Positions 34,640 to 46,830 of a DNA stretch of 64,000 nt are shown piece by piece (within the stretch, counting starts at the first letter, position 1; each line of letters starts with the position of its first letter). This stretch comes from Procambarus clarkii (taxonomy: Eukaryota; Arthropoda; Malacostraca; Decapoda; Cambaridae). Position numbers and translations under genes: made by a program. The notes beneath the pieces are model-generated. The model made no database searches and was not told where the DNA came from. It saw nothing but the letters and a program-made list of their open reading frames with translations. The DNA lies in NCBI RefSeq assembly GCF_040958095.1, contig NC_091227.1, positions 19,597,210 to 19,661,209 on the forward strand, written 5' to 3'.

Positions 34640-35165
34640 CAGGCATTAAGTAAGGCAAGAAAGAGAGGAGGCAGAGGAAATCTTAGAGAAAGGCAAGAGC
34701 AAGGTGAAAGGTACCGAGGAATAGTTGTAAGGGGAAATAATTGGTGTAAGAATGGGAGGATAAGAAAAAGACAAATAAAAAGGAAAAGGAAGGGTAGGCT
34801 TATGTCAGGTCACGTTTATTAGAACGTTTAGAACATTTGAGTGTTTATTGTGAAAGGGAAGAGTCAACATCAACGAAGCCAGGACTAAGGTTCATGTTGG
34901 ATAGGTTGTGTATCAGAGCCAATTCGACAAGATGGCGTCTGTGAAGAGATTATTTTATGATTATTTTAAGGAAGGAAAGATTATTTTAGAAGATCAATCA
35001 ATAGGATAATTAAAATCCCTAACATAGCAGAAGGGAGCATTGTTTGTGTCTGCAGACTTAACTTCTTTTGTGTTCCTTAAGTCTGTCATTCAGTGTATGG
35101 CCAGTTTCCCCAAAGTATTGGAGAGGACAAGATGAACAGGAAATAGAGTAGACACCAGCAGCATT
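34640..35165 (-). mobile_element. Penelope-like GIY-YIG fragment (antisense)
   Basis: The minus strand reads GVYSISCSSCPLQYFGETGH, then TLNDRLKEHKRS, and after a frameshift VELALIHNLSNMNLSPGFVD. This is the GIY-YIG terminal domain of Penelope-like elements: CxxC, YFGET(G)R.L..R...H, and E..LI....NLSPG. It belongs to a different subfamily from the copy at 22,600. At least one stop and one frameshift are present. The purine-rich 34,640-34,800 would be its 3' flank. Confidence 0.75.
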
Positions 35166-35174
35166 AGAAGCATT

Positions 35175-35345
35175 TTATAATTTTAGATTAAATACAGACC
35201 TTTGTAAGTTCTACTTTGGAAACAAGGTTGTTGATTTATGGAACTAATTATGGATGACATAGGTGTGGGACCACTGGATTGTTTCAAGCAAAGGTTAGAC
35301 ACAGTATCTGAGGGAGTTTGGTTGGCTGTAAATAGGAGCTGCATC
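35175..35345 (+). mobile_element. LINE reverse transcriptase C-terminal scrap
   Basis: The frame reads ELIMDDIGVGPLDCFKQRLD after aaggttgttgatttatgg (KVVDLW), in the pattern RVVxxWN.L..EVV.A...FK.RLD of LINE termini. Confidence 0.45.
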
Positions 35346-36654
35346 ATATGGACATTCTGCAGCTGTCTCTATTCTGATGTTTATAATGTACAGGGACAAA
35401 CTTTGTGGTTGAACTTTGAACCCTTTAATTAAAATGTTTTTTCAATTGTTTTATTTGATTGGTAAGGGAGTGATCAGTATTTTTCCTGATGAAATATAGT
35501 ACAGTATTGTTACAGCTATTGCTACAGCTTTGAGCTACTGGTTACCAAAATTTATTATATTACCATTTCTGTACTGATGACACCCTCTTTGGCACCTGTT
35601 TTTATTTTTTCAATTATGTGTTTGTTACTGTACGGGACACGTTCTGTGGAAACAGCAAACATGGATCTGTTAACTGAACAGCACTTTACGTGTCAACACT
35701 GTCAGCCCTATATTTTAAGTATCTAGAGGTATCCACTTGCCAGTAATCATAATTATAAAACATTTTTTGTGGTAAAAGTGTTTGCTCTCGAGAATTTTGG
35801 TAGGTCTCTCACCAGAAAGCAACTTTTTCCATTATTATGGTTTTTAATATTATATATTAAACTTCAGCAAGAGGAAAATCCAGGGTAACCTGCAGTTGGA
35901 TAGCGACAACTATTACGTATATTTTCAGCTTGGCATTCCATACATTCTTTGTTTCATTTTTTAAGTTTATAAACTACTTATTTCCATTAACATGAGCAAA
36001 AACACAGATGTAAGAACAATGAGAAAAGGACTGAGAAATTCAGTCTTTTTATTAAAAGACTGAAAGAGACAGAAAAGAAAATGTTGCTTATTATTGGTCA
36101 TGTATGTTTAACAACGATTTTATATTGTAACAATTCCTGTGATCATTTTGTTTGTGTTGGGGATTAATTGTTGCTTAGGCCAAATATGAAATGTTAATAC
36201 TCTTGATAAGTATTGTATTGTACATAAGATAAATCTCGGCAATCCTGATTTTTTTTTCTTGATGTGAAAAGGCAAATTTTTGTTCTACTTTATCAAGAAA
36301 TTCTTAATCATATTACAATTTGCACAGCATTTATAACAATAAGTATTGACTATAAACTCATGAAGAGCTCCACTCCAAGAGTGTGCACACCTTATTAATG
36401 CTGTGAAGAGCTGCATGTTTTGTTCAATAATGTGTGTGTGTGCGCAGTATATGTTATATCTTGTGTGAAGCTGCAAATTTACAACCCCTTTTCAAAACCT
36501 GGTTTATGGCCCAAAATAAAGTTTTGCTAAAGCATTATTGTGATGGGTACAGTTTGTCTAAATAGAAATACAGGTAATGCCGTGATATTAAAATGAAAAA
36601 AAAAAATAAAAATAAAAAACTGACATCTTTTTCATAATTACTCATGTTATTATT

Positions 36655-36915
36655 GTGAACTGGAAAGATGCCAGTTTGCACTGGGTACAGGATCTGGGTT
36701 TGAGTTCTGGCAGGATGAGACGATTAAGAAGTGATCCTTTTGGATGTGTTCACTTGTGTACTGAGCAGGAATTGTGGTCCTGAATTTAAAAAAATTGGCA
36801 GATCATATTTTTGGGAAGTCATTATCAAGTTGTTACAAGACTCGATAATGGTCCAGGATGGACTGAAATGTTGTAGTTTCATCATTTTCTGACTAGTTTG
36901 GTGATCTTTAAATAG
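36655..36915. repeat. SINE-like fragment followed by partial palindromic-family copy
   Basis: gggtttgagttctggcaggatgag (about 36,698) resembles a tRNA B box region. 36,838-36,900 carries agactcgataatggtccaggatggactgaaatgttgtagtttcatc, one arm of the foldback family. Confidence 0.5.
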
Positions 36916-37153
36916 GTTTCCTTTGTCCACTTTGTTTATTCCCTCTCCAAATTCTGAATGTTGTGATATCACCTCTGTTTTATCCTTCTAAGGTTTTGAT
37001 GGAGAGTTCTCTCAGCCTGTCCTCATCGCTGAGGCCTCTTAATTCTGGTACTAAACTGCAAACCTCTGAACTTTCTCACGTTTGTTTATACTTCACAAGG
37101 GGTGGGTTCCATGCTGGTGATAGATATTTGTGTAATGGTTTCAGATGGGTAGG

Positions 37154-37156
<3 letters not shown>

Positions 37157-37184
<28 letters not shown>
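37157..37184. repeat. (TG)n microsatellite
   Basis: 14 uninterrupted TG dinucleotides. Confidence 0.95.
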
Positions 37185-37477
37185 GACTTGAAAGCCTCCT
37201 GGTTTAGATTTTTATATGTTCTTGTTTGCCAACTTCCCATATCTTGCTGATATTATCCTGTTCACATGAGCTTCTGGTGTTAATGCTGGGATTATGTGAC
37301 TGATACAATGACAGACTGATACAATGTCATACTGATGGCACATACACTTGTCAGTTGGAACATATTTGTTGCAACAATGAGGCAGCTTCTATTTCCAGTG
37401 ATCTTGTTGGTAATTTGATCATGTGAATTGTGACCATATGTTTAGTGATATGGTCACAAAATTCCTTGGTGTAAACT

Positions 37478-37610
37478 ATGACCACGACAATGTCGTGGCA
37501 CAGTCAACTAAGGCGCGTCTGGGATTATCCCGGACATTGGTTTGAACCCCTTATCACGTCCCTTGTGGATTTGTTAATTTGATGTATTACGTTATTGTGA
37601 TTTTTGTGTG
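37478..37610 (+). mobile_element. tRNA-derived SINE
   Basis: The head gtcgtggcacagtcaactaagg is A-box-like and ggtttgaacccctta B-box-like. It is followed by tcacgtcccttgtggatttg and a tail tgatgtattacgttattgtga. The final cgttattgtga is also found at the end of the palindromic element at 46,831-47,018. Confidence 0.7.
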
Positions 37611-38231
37611 TAATAGCCGTGATGCTTGTTGTACTCTGCACCTTCACTGTTTCACTGGCAGTAACACTCTCCAGAGATTTTAAAAAACAGCAAATCGGTG
37701 GTATCCATGTGTGTGTGTATTTACATGCAAAATGTGTGCTATTTGCAATTACTGTACAAGATTTAGGCTCATGAAAATTGGTATGAATAAATATAGGGTG
37801 TGCATATATTTATACACATCTGTACATACACATACCGTATTTCTAAAGTTATACATAATAAATCGTACTATTGACCCATCAATACGACATGTAAGCACAA
37901 AAAAATAGTGAAACAATGAAAATAAATGAAGAGTTATTTCTGTATGGAACTCCACCCCATCGCTGACCGCCTGGTGACCATGATCTAGCCGTCGTCCCAC
38001 CCAGCTACTGAATTCATACAACTTCTCCGGGCCACTACAGCTAAACCAGAATAGATTTGGATTTTCATGCCTTCTGGATGCTAATTTACAATCTGAAAAC
38101 AATTTTCTTTTGATAATTTTTTCTTGCATATGATAATGCACATCTGCACAGTTAGGAGGTTAATAAATATCTTTGCAGTCAAACTGTGTACAGTGTTGGA
38201 AATATATCCCTGCATAGATTCTAGTGAAGGC

Positions 38232-38420
38232 TAGAGTATGTGCAGATGATGAGTCGCAATAACATGGCTGAAGACATGATGACCAAACCACACATCAGAA
38301 AATCGAGGAACGACTATATTTTGGTCTGTCATGGACCGAAAACGTGTCTTGATAATGGTTCAGGACGGACCGAAATGTCTCTATTTTCTGCTGTGTGACT
38401 TGGTCATCATTAAAATGTGT
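38232..38420 (-). repeat. palindromic foldback family copy
   Basis: It starts with gatgatgagtcgcaataaca and runs through gaccaaaccacaca..., with arms centred on ttttggtctgtcatggaccgaaaa and ataatggttcaggacggacc. Same order as 12,321-12,490. I did not find a clear target duplication for this copy. Confidence 0.7.
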
Positions 38421-39419
38421 GTATAATTTTACAAATCTTGTGCTAAATCTACAAAAGAAGTAATTCCCTAATGAAATTAAATAAAATTTGCTATTCGAAT
38501 TGCACTACATCTTTGTAAATGCTGGAATTCAGTGTGTCATTAGTATTACATCATATGTTAGTGAAATCAGTACTGTATTTCTCTTCTTAGAAATTAAAAA
38601 CATAGCTATTAAACAAAGCTATTTTTTTTTAATAGGCAATACATATGCAAACATGATTTGTGGGAGCTTGCCAAACCCTGCTCTTGTAATTGGTTTTATG
38701 CTGAAATTGTCACCTGATGTTTAGTTGTCTACCAAGCAGGCTGCGAAATTGATCCAAACTAACCTGCACATTGTTAGATGTGGTATGTTCAGAAAATGTT
38801 TTGATAATCTCCATGGACATTCTGAACTATTTTGAGTTAAAAGCAAAACATTTTGTTTGTTCTTAGTCTGTCATCACTTAAATTATGATATCGACACTAA
38901 ACACACACATTACAGATATGAAAAAGGCACGTTTCAATTTGTCTTTCACCATTATCAAGTTAAAACATAATAATGGTTCAGGACATGAAAATACCACCAC
39001 CTTTTCACATCTCTAAATATGCCTCCCTTAATGTTTAATTGTTCTTGTAATTATTACTGCGACTTATTCTTCAGGATCATCATGTCTCGTGCTGCTCTGC
39101 CTTTTTCATGACTTTACAAAAAATTGGGTATTGATTTGGCAATTTACCTTAACTAGTATTATGTGGGCGGTCACCACGAACCCAGGTAGTGAACCTTGCC
39201 ACATGCAAGAGATCACTTTGTCAACAGCAGGCTGAAACACATTTACCTGAAAATCTGCTGCTATTTTTGGATATTTACAGTCTTGGCACTAGGCAAGTGG
39301 AGCTTTATTTACCTCTGGTCGGATTGGATCACATCAGAAATGCACTCCTCTCTCTGCCTACTGAAGGCCAGTTGAGAAGACATGTTAAACCTACAACATG
39401 TGTAGGTTTTCCAAATTAA

Positions 39420-41822
39420 ATATTTCTTTTTTTGTATAATATAAAAGAAATAGATAAGGATCAATGAAAATAATAAATATGAATTTTCGTTCTAACAAAA
39501 ATCTTGCATTAGGCTACTTCTCTGTATGGACCATCATGGGACCTGTCACTTTGACAATTCATTGCATAATAATCATTAATATACTTAATATACAGACAAT
39601 AACCACTTACATTGGATAATTCTGTGAATGCAAACAATAGTCAGAAAACAATAATATAAATATATATACTGTGTATATACACATACGTATATTTATAAAA
39701 GTGTGACGTCCACACACACCTTCTGTCACAGGTGGTTGCAACTCGCCTTCTACTTTGTTTGCTACCCGTACTCTTTAATAATGTCCCATACTTTGTACAA
39801 CTCCAATAGTTCTTGGGGTTTATGTTGTTGTCACCTCTAGGCTGCTGATGACATCTTGGTAGTACACAGACAATCATCTCCCACCATCTGATTGTTGATT
39901 CCTTCTTGGGTGAAGGAACTCTGTGATGCATCTGGCTTCTCCAGTTGTAGAGTTAATTTCTGACTACGCTGCCTCCATGTTCACCATGCTACTATCTAGT
40001 CATTGTGGGCACAACAATGACGAGAGCTGAGGCTCGGCTCTTAGTCTACAGCTTGGTTTTTGATCCACAGCCAGCATACCCAGGCAATCCTAACCACACT
40101 CAATCTGGCTGCTACCTGGGCACAGCTGAGCTGTCTGCTGAAGTCTGCTTGCTCTCTTGAACATCTAATGAAGTCCCCTACTGCTCAGAATTGTGAGTAA
40201 AGATGTCTTGCTGGGTCTCAGTTCGGAAAGATGCTTCAAGGTCAACAGGACTTCATCTTATGAAGAATAGTCAATGGGTGACTTATTTTTCTTCAGCTAG
40301 TAAATGAGTAAATGGACTAATAGTAATCCAGGAAACAGGGTGTGTGTATGGAGCTCACCTCCATTGATTGAACTTCTTGCTATTTCAACATGCTGGCGAG
40401 TCTCATGAGTCTTCCCGGTACCATTTTATACCAGAAGGTTCCATTGTTATAATTTTGACATTGTCACCTCCCTTAGTATGCATATCTGTGGGCTGTACTT
40501 TTCAAAACTTGCTCTGTTGCTTCTGGATGTGGGCTTGAATGTGTGACAGTCAAAGGTTTTAGCAAATGTGTACAGATGGGTGTATTTGGAACATAAAAGG
40601 TAAAATATATTAGGAACTTTTATTTAAAACAATACTGGTAGAGTACATAATTTTTTACATGAAAGCACTTGTGACAAAGGCACATTTGTCACTGAATAGA
40701 AGTTTAATACAAATATGGGTATAAGTATATCATGGTGGTTCCTGTGGCAGTCTTGTCCCAGTAATCATAAATATAACAGGATGTTTTCATGTTGGGTTTA
40801 CTGACTTTAATTGTGAGTGATAAAATACTGATGTTCTATACTGTATATTGTACACCTCGTCATGGTAAACCCTCGTATGTGTAGAGGAGGAATGGAAGAA
40901 TGAAGTGGCTGTGCTTTTCCCTTCATATTGGAAGTAGCTGTAGCAAAAGCAGTAGGACCAGATTAGGTGTGTTTATGGTAACTGAAGAAGGCTGCAAAGA
41001 GTATAGTGTTACTAAAGTGTGTTTTACATAACACTAGAGATAGGAGCACTACAGTACCAGAAATCCACAAAAAAAGACAAATGCAGTTTAAAAATTCAAG
41101 AAAGGCAACATTCATGAGACACTAAATTATAAACAAGTTAAATCTTGTTTTTATTCTAGAGTACATGGTAGCATTATAATATTGCGTGTTGGTGTTGTAG
41201 AGGTGTCATTGCCTTTAGCACCAGATGTTGATGTTAAGATGTGCTGAAAAAGGATGTTATCGAGTTAGTTGCTTTTCTTGTTTCTTTACTGTCTTGCTTG
41301 CATAACTTTCAAACTTAATATCGAATGATTATCTATTAAAATACATACCCGTCAATTAAAAACGAAAACATCAAATTAAAATGCTGTGGTAAAATTGATA
41401 CATAAGAATTATTTGATTTGGCAATATTTTATATCTCGGCATGTACACCAATTGGAATATTTTTGTTGTGGGAAAAGTAATTACATGTAGAGTCTGCCAC
41501 CTACCCCAGTTTGTGAGGCCATGGTTCACATGGCCCTCCTGGTAACCCTGCTGTAGGCCCCTGGGGAAGGTAAACATTTTCATAATTAGTAAAATTGTTT
41601 GAATTTCTCTTTCTATGAACTTATTAAGTCTTTTCTTAACACAAAGGGAGAATAATATAATAGGAAGAAGTCTTGCAAGGACTGTTAAGACTTGGTCTCT
41701 TGGGAATTACGAAAAGTGAAATGTAAACGAAGATGCATTGTTGAGGCTGTACCAAAATCCGGTGCCCTTGATCTATTGAGTGATAGGATGCATAAGCTTT
41801 ATAGGCCTCTTAGAATGAGAAT
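39420..41822 (+). other. intronic sequence, nothing firmly recognised
   Basis: The block 39,700-40,450 is somewhat richer in GC and looks like degraded repeat, but no motif was identified. No zinc-finger motif or credible exon was seen on either strand. Confidence 0.4.
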
Positions 41823-43038
41823 GCTGTTGAACCTTCGGTTGCCGAACGTCCCTCTTTACAAATTTTTTGGTTTACGAGCTCAATTAGTTCGTAAAATTCA
41901 AATCTGTTTACGAGCTTTGCTTCGCTTTGCGAGTTTGTTGCTAGGTCGATCCATACGAGTATTGTGTGGTTCCTGGTGGCACGGGTGACAGTGCTTCAGT
42001 TTACCAGTGCCTCTCGCCTGGGGATGATAGCACTTGAATTCTTTGTGAAGAATTTCATTATTTTTCAGCCTTTTTGGTTTCTAAACATAAAAATAATTAT
42101 TATATACCGCACCATGGGTCCCAAGAAAGTAAGTGGTAAGGTTCAAAGTAGAGGATGTCCTTTCCTCGTTAAGAAAATATGTGAAGTATGGGAAGAACTG
42201 CAAAGTTTTACTGAAAAGACTTGCCCAGGTAAAGCTGTAGCAGGCCATTACATTGACCTTTTTAATGTCTGTAGTGAGACAACACATTGTCAAATGTTAA
42301 AAGTAGGGAAAAAAAGTCTATGGAAAGGTTCTTAGTGAGACAAACGAGCATAAAACATGTTGACCAGACCAGGGGCAGAGGAACAATCGGAGAACACTAT
42401 AAATATCAGAGGTCCACGGTTGTTTAACATCCTCCCAGCGAGTACAAGAAATATTGCCGAAACAACCGTGGGCATAGAGAGAACTAGATCATTTTCTCAA
42501 AGGAGTGCCGGACCAACTGGGCTGTGGTGGATATGTGGGCTTGCGGGCCGCTCCAAGCAACAGCCTAGTGGACCAAGCTCTCGCAAGTCAAGTCTAACCT
42601 CGGGCCGGGCTTGGAGAGTAGAAGAACCCCCAGAACCCCATCAAGCAGGTATCGAGCAGTGAGCCACAACCAGGTCCTAGTGGTATGCCTGCAAAACGTA
42701 GGAGAGAAAGTACCTCAGAAGTCATCATTGCCTGATGTTATAATGGAAGGGGACTTCCCTTCCATACACCTACACCTCTCCTTTCTCACTGTCTTCCATA
42801 TGCCAACAAGTCATCAATGAAGGTATGCTATAACTTGTACATTCTGTACTGTAGTTCAAAATATTTGTGTGTATTATGTAATTAAATGTATTTTGAAGTT
42901 AATATTTTTGGGAGTGTGGAACGGATTACTTCAATTTACATTATTTCTTGTGGGAAAAATTTGTTTTGGTTTTCAAATTTTCAGTTTACGTGCCGTCTCT
43001 GGGAATGGATTAAATTAGAAAACCAAGGTACCATTGTA
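41823..43038 (+). mobile_element. internally deleted Tigger/pogo-like DNA transposon, interrupted by a LINE tail
   Basis: The right end, gaaaaccaaggtaccattgta, and left end, tgttgaaccttcggttgccg, have the form of Tigger-type inverted termini. A frame from 42,114 begins MGPKKVSGKVQ, the usual Tigger transposase start, and then passes to CEVWEELQSFTEKTCPGKAV with AGHYIDLFN, a C-terminal transposase segment. The HTH and DDE core are deleted. After the LINE insertion the C-terminus resumes as EPQPGPSGMPAKRRRESTSE and PDVIMEGDFPS. Non-autonomous and dead. Confidence 0.75.
42372..42665 (+). mobile_element. LINE 3' end inserted in the Tigger element
   Basis: It reads ENTINIRGPRLFNILPAST, then RSFSQRSAGPTGLWWICGLA, and SKQQPSGPSSRKSSL. 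The same C-terminal reverse transcriptase text is found at 49,485-49,740 and 50,690-50,960, defining one family with three tails in this intron. Confidence 0.75.
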
Positions 43039-43074
43039 CCTACTTACCTTGTACCTTGTGTTGGTTCTGGGAAT

Positions 43075-43200
43075 TGATTCCCACTTAGTTTGGTCTCTGA
43101 CCAGGCCTCCTGGTTAGTGGTATGGCCAACCAAGCTGTTAGATGCTGCTGCTGGCAGTCTGGCATCCGAATCAGTCTAATTCATCTGGTATCCTTTGAAG
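43075..43200 (-). repeat. inverted SINE/LINE tail fragment
   Basis: The reverse complement contains aggaggcctggtcagagacc and gggaatcaattcccagaacc, the family of 2388-2490. Confidence 0.5.
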
Positions 43201-43205
43201 GTGTT

Positions 43206-43290
43206 TGGTTCTCTTTTTTTTTTTTTAGAGAAGGGAGGAGAGGGGAGAGGAGAGGAAGAGTGGAAAAAAAGGGAGGTTAAGGAGGGATTG
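43206..43290. repeat. poly-T followed by G/A-rich tract
   Basis: ttctcttttttttttttt is followed immediately by agagaaggga and a nearly pure purine run to about 43,290. Confidence 0.8.
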
Positions 43291-43805
43291 GAAGGCCTAT
43301 AATGGTTGTAACCATTCTCCCTAAAATTATGTCTGTAGGTTCATCTTCCTGGCAAATGATGTTAACAAATAGTGTACCAAGTTTAGGCATGTAATTTTAT
43401 TGAGAATTCAGCATTTAATGTTAGACAAGCATAACCAGTACTAACAACTGTATGATGGGCAGACATAGCTTCTGCTGATAACTGAAGATGGAACCCTGTA
43501 TATGATATTGGGCAATTTTGACACACAAAGTATGATTTTGTGCAATACTGTGTGTCCAAAAGTCATGAGACTGTGTATGAATCTTATGGCAGGCTTAAAT
43601 TTGCAATACCACCTTATCATTAGTACAAAGAAATAGAAAAGGTTATTCACAGTTGAGGTCTAGTTTACTGTTTCCATAGATGCAGGTTTGGGTGAAGGTA
43701 GTATGACTGGGTTGGTGCTTCAGGTAGCAAATGCTATTAGCATTGATGTTTATTGTATACTTGTGTTAGTGATGTTCCTTTGAGTAAGATAGCCATCCCC
43801 AACAG

Positions 43806-44159
43806 GTGAGTGAAGACACTGATGGTGAGGAAACTGTGAGGAGAGAAGTCTTAGGAGCCCTGAGGAACCTCACTACAGAAGGCAAGAAATATCTTTGTCC
43901 CTATTGCAAATATACCACCGATGTTTCCACCTGTCTTATGAGGCACATTCGCACTCATACAGGGGAGAAGCCTTTTCATTGCCCTTACTGCCCTGTTCGG
44001 ACAACACGTAAAGCTACACTGGAATCTCACATCCAGTGTCACACTGGGGAGAAACCTCTAGCATGTGTGTTTTGTTCCTATGTTTCTAGACAAAAAAGTA
44101 ATATGAATAGGCACATGAAGAGACATCACATAATAAATAACATGAATTCAGTGCCTTAG
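43806..44159 (+). CDS. BTB-zinc finger gene, alternative terminal exon 1 (3 C2H2 fingers)
   Basis: The acceptor atccccaacag precedes GTG at 43,806, phase 0. 117 codons end with TAG at 44,157-44,159. After a polar leader (VSEDTDGEETVRRE) come three C2H2 fingers, each C-x2-C-x12-H-x3-H: CPYCKYTT...HIRTH, CPYCPVRTT...HIQCH and CVFCSYVSRQ...HMKRH, joined by TGEKP linkers. Predicted helix positions -1/2/3/6 are V,T,C,R; R,A,T,S; Q,S,N,R. The fingers bind DNA; the BTB module upstream provides dimerisation. Joined to the common exons, the protein is about 475 residues. The exon has no start codon of its own, which supports use as a spliced cassette. No canonical AATAAA was seen within a few hundred bases downstream. 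Confidence 0.9.
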   Translation: MSEDTDGEETVRREVLGALRNLTTEGKKYLCPYCKYTTDVSTCLMRHIRTHTGEKPFHCPYCPVRTTRKATLESHIQCHTGEKPLACVFCSYVSRQKSNMNRHMKRHHIINNMNSVP

Positions 44160-44469
44160 AACAAGATGTTTTTAAGGTACATACAAAAAATATATAGTTT
44201 AATATGTTTTTAGGGGCATTTTAATAATTTTAAGTTATTTTTATTACTGTACCTTAATTTGTCATCATTCAGTGCAAGTGCTTCCTAACATCTACCAGTT
44301 CTCATATTATGAACTTAAAATGCAAGTGCTTCTCTACCTCTAAACATGACTCCAACTTTTTTTTTCTTTGACAAATTTCTTTACAACCTCATGGAGTGTA
44401 TGTGTAATTACCCAAGCGTAGTTACAGTATGAGGGCTACATTCCTGGTGTTCTGTCTTGCCAAATAATT

Positions 44470-45330
44470 TTTGACTTGATGCTTTCAAACAACTGATGGT
44501 TTTAGCATCCACTGCCTTCTTATTTAAATTTTTCCAGATGTCCACAACTGTTTGCAAAAGAGAACTTTCATGTACAGTATTTTTGTCACCATTGTTGTCT
44601 AAGCTTAAATCTATGATCTCATGCTCTTGAAGTTAAAAGTTTAAGAAAAATTCTCCTTGTCAACTGTGTCAATTCCTGTTACTATTTCACATGTGGTAAT
44701 CATATCGTCTCCAGCCTTTCCTCATAGCTCTTAGTTTTTAAGTTCCTAAAGCCATTGAGTAGCATGCCTTCGCACATCTAGTTTTATTGGTGTGCATCTT
44801 GAGATATGGACACCATACATCTGCGGCATTCTCCAATTTTGGTCTCGGAATGTCACGATCAATTTTTTAGCATTTCTTCATCTATGTAGAATACATTCAT
44901 TTCATCTATGAAGCAAATCCGGAATTTGCAAGCATACTATAGCATAGGCTCTTCACAATGTCCTTGCCATGGTTCTCTGGTGACATGGTACTATGCTGTA
45001 CCACCCCAGAGCTCTTTGTCAGTTCTTTAATATCTTTTCACAAAATTTGTAGGGCGTGTGTATGTGTGGCCTATTTCCCCTCGGTTCCACACTCCATTAC
45101 TTTGTATTTATTTACACTGAATTCCATCTGCTGCTCCATTCACTTATATTTTTCAAGTAATCTTGAAGGGCATGGGAGTCATGTCTCTTATCTTCCCTAG
45201 TAACTTGGTGTCATCAGCGAACACATTCGTATAGCTCTGTATTCCTTCTGGTAGATTGTTTATATGGACAATAAACAACACTGGCTCTAGTACCAAACTC
45301 TGATCCTCTGCTAGTAACATTTCTCCAGTC
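44470..45330 (-). mobile_element. degenerate CR1-like LINE reverse transcriptase (antisense)
   Basis: The minus strand near 45,290-45,200 reads VYINNLPEGIQSYTNVFADD with one or two frame changes, the GVPQG...FADD palm region. Near 44,850-44,780 it reads RPKLENAADVWCPYLK, the VRPxLEYA..VWSPY thumb motif. The order is right for one dead element. Confidence 0.7.
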
Positions 45331-45354
45331 TGATAACATTGCTGCCATTTTTGT

Positions 45355-45355
45355 C

Positions 45356-45407
<52 letters not shown>
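45355..45407. repeat. poly(T) tract, about 50 nt
   Basis: An uninterrupted T run at 45,359-45,407. It could be the poly(A) tail of an antisense retro-insertion, although no 5' partner or target duplication was found. Confidence 0.95.
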
Positions 45408-45849
45408 CTTCCCTCCTCCTCCCATGTCAGTAAGTCTGCATGTCACCCCTCAATGTGTTCTAGCATCTAAAGCACCTTCCATGTATGGGATACTCATCAG
45501 TTGTTTTTTAGGTCCAGATAGATGCCTTCATTAAATATGTCCTTGAAGTACAGGTAGTTTCTCTGTTAACGTCTCTTGTTTCACTTGACTCAAATTTTAC
45601 CTAGATTATAAACTTATTGTATCTTATTTCTGAAAGTATGTAGTTGCTCGCATCTGCTAGGGCAGGTTCTAAAGGTCAAAGATCACTTCTTTCCTGGTAA
45701 ATACCAGATCCAGTGTTGATGAAACCCCCTTTCATCAATTGAAAGGGGAAACTCGTATAAGATCCGGGCAAGATCTATTCCATTCATCCACAATGTAAGC
45801 AATTATGTATGTGTAGCTTGTGCCATGTTCACACATAGCCACATACTTT

Positions 45850-46070
45850 CATGCTCACACTCCCACACATTTGTCTCAACCACTTGGGGTGGACAGTAGA
45901 GCGACGGTCTAGCTTCATGCAGGTTGACATTCAATCCCCGACCATCTAAGTGGTTGGGCACCATTCCTTTCACCCGTCCCATCATAAATCCTTATCTTGA
46001 CCCCTTCCAAATGCTATGTAGTCGCAGTGGCTTGGTGCTTTCCTCTAATACTTCCCTCCCTCCCCACATA
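45850..46070 (+). mobile_element. tRNA-derived SINE
   Basis: The head ggacagtagagcgacggtct is A-box-like and ttcaatccccgac B-box-like. The body has gtggttgggcaccattcctt and aatccttatcttgacccctt, ending gcttggtgctttcctctaat. The body segment is shared with the interior of the foldback at 29,848-30,277. Confidence 0.65.
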
Positions 46071-46830
46071 TTTGAGTTTTTGTGCAGGTGTTCCATCCAA
46101 CAAATTAAGAATGGCCTGAGGTTAATAGAAAATATTTTTAGATGCCTTAATTTGAAGTTGTTTATGAATGAAATTAATGTTTTATAAACACTACCAAAGT
46201 CGTTCTGAAATGCTGTACAGTATATGTATTTTGCCTTGCTGTCTGGTCTATAAGTTGAAAGCATTCCAATGTCTAAATTAATTTTAAATTAAATTAAATT
46301 AATTATTAATTTAATTATTAACTTAACTGACTTTCATAAATTGTTTAATGTGCATGTATAGTACTGTCATCAATTAAAATGTGTTATGTTTCTGGGTGTT
46401 TCATTTGAATCATTGTATTTAGTTTTTAATTATAGTAATCTGTACTATAATTATTGTTTCTATAACTTCTTGATAATTAAATTTTCTAAATACTGCACTA
46501 TATATTTGGGGGGGGGGGGGAAGGGGTGATGCTACATCACTGTTTTTCAATAACTTTCCAAGAATTTTTTATTTTATATTTTTATGATTTAAAGCAGGAA
46601 CATTAGATTCTTCACTGCAACCTCTCTTGGCAGCCATAAGAAAAGCACTTAAGTGTTAAATGTTTCAAACTTTGTCTTTTAATGCTCCAAAAAATGTGAA
46701 TTTAAATATTTTGAAATTAAATGTTTTATAATATAAGGGAGCACGAACTTCTTTATGGTGTAGCCTGGCGTACAAACTATTGAAACCCAGCCCTTGCTGT
46801 ATGAAATCTTAAAAGGCAAACTAGAGTGTA

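Noticed and set aside
39189..39419. 76-residue frame with scattered Cys and His considered as another zinc-finger cassette
   Set aside because: The cysteines and histidines do not fit C-x2-C-x12-H-x3-H spacing and no acceptor precedes it in phase.
43806..44159. Interpretation of the zinc-finger exon as an independent intronless gene
   Set aside because: There is no ATG before the first finger in frame, and a consensus acceptor in phase 0 sits exactly at its start; the BTB module lies upstream on the same strand.
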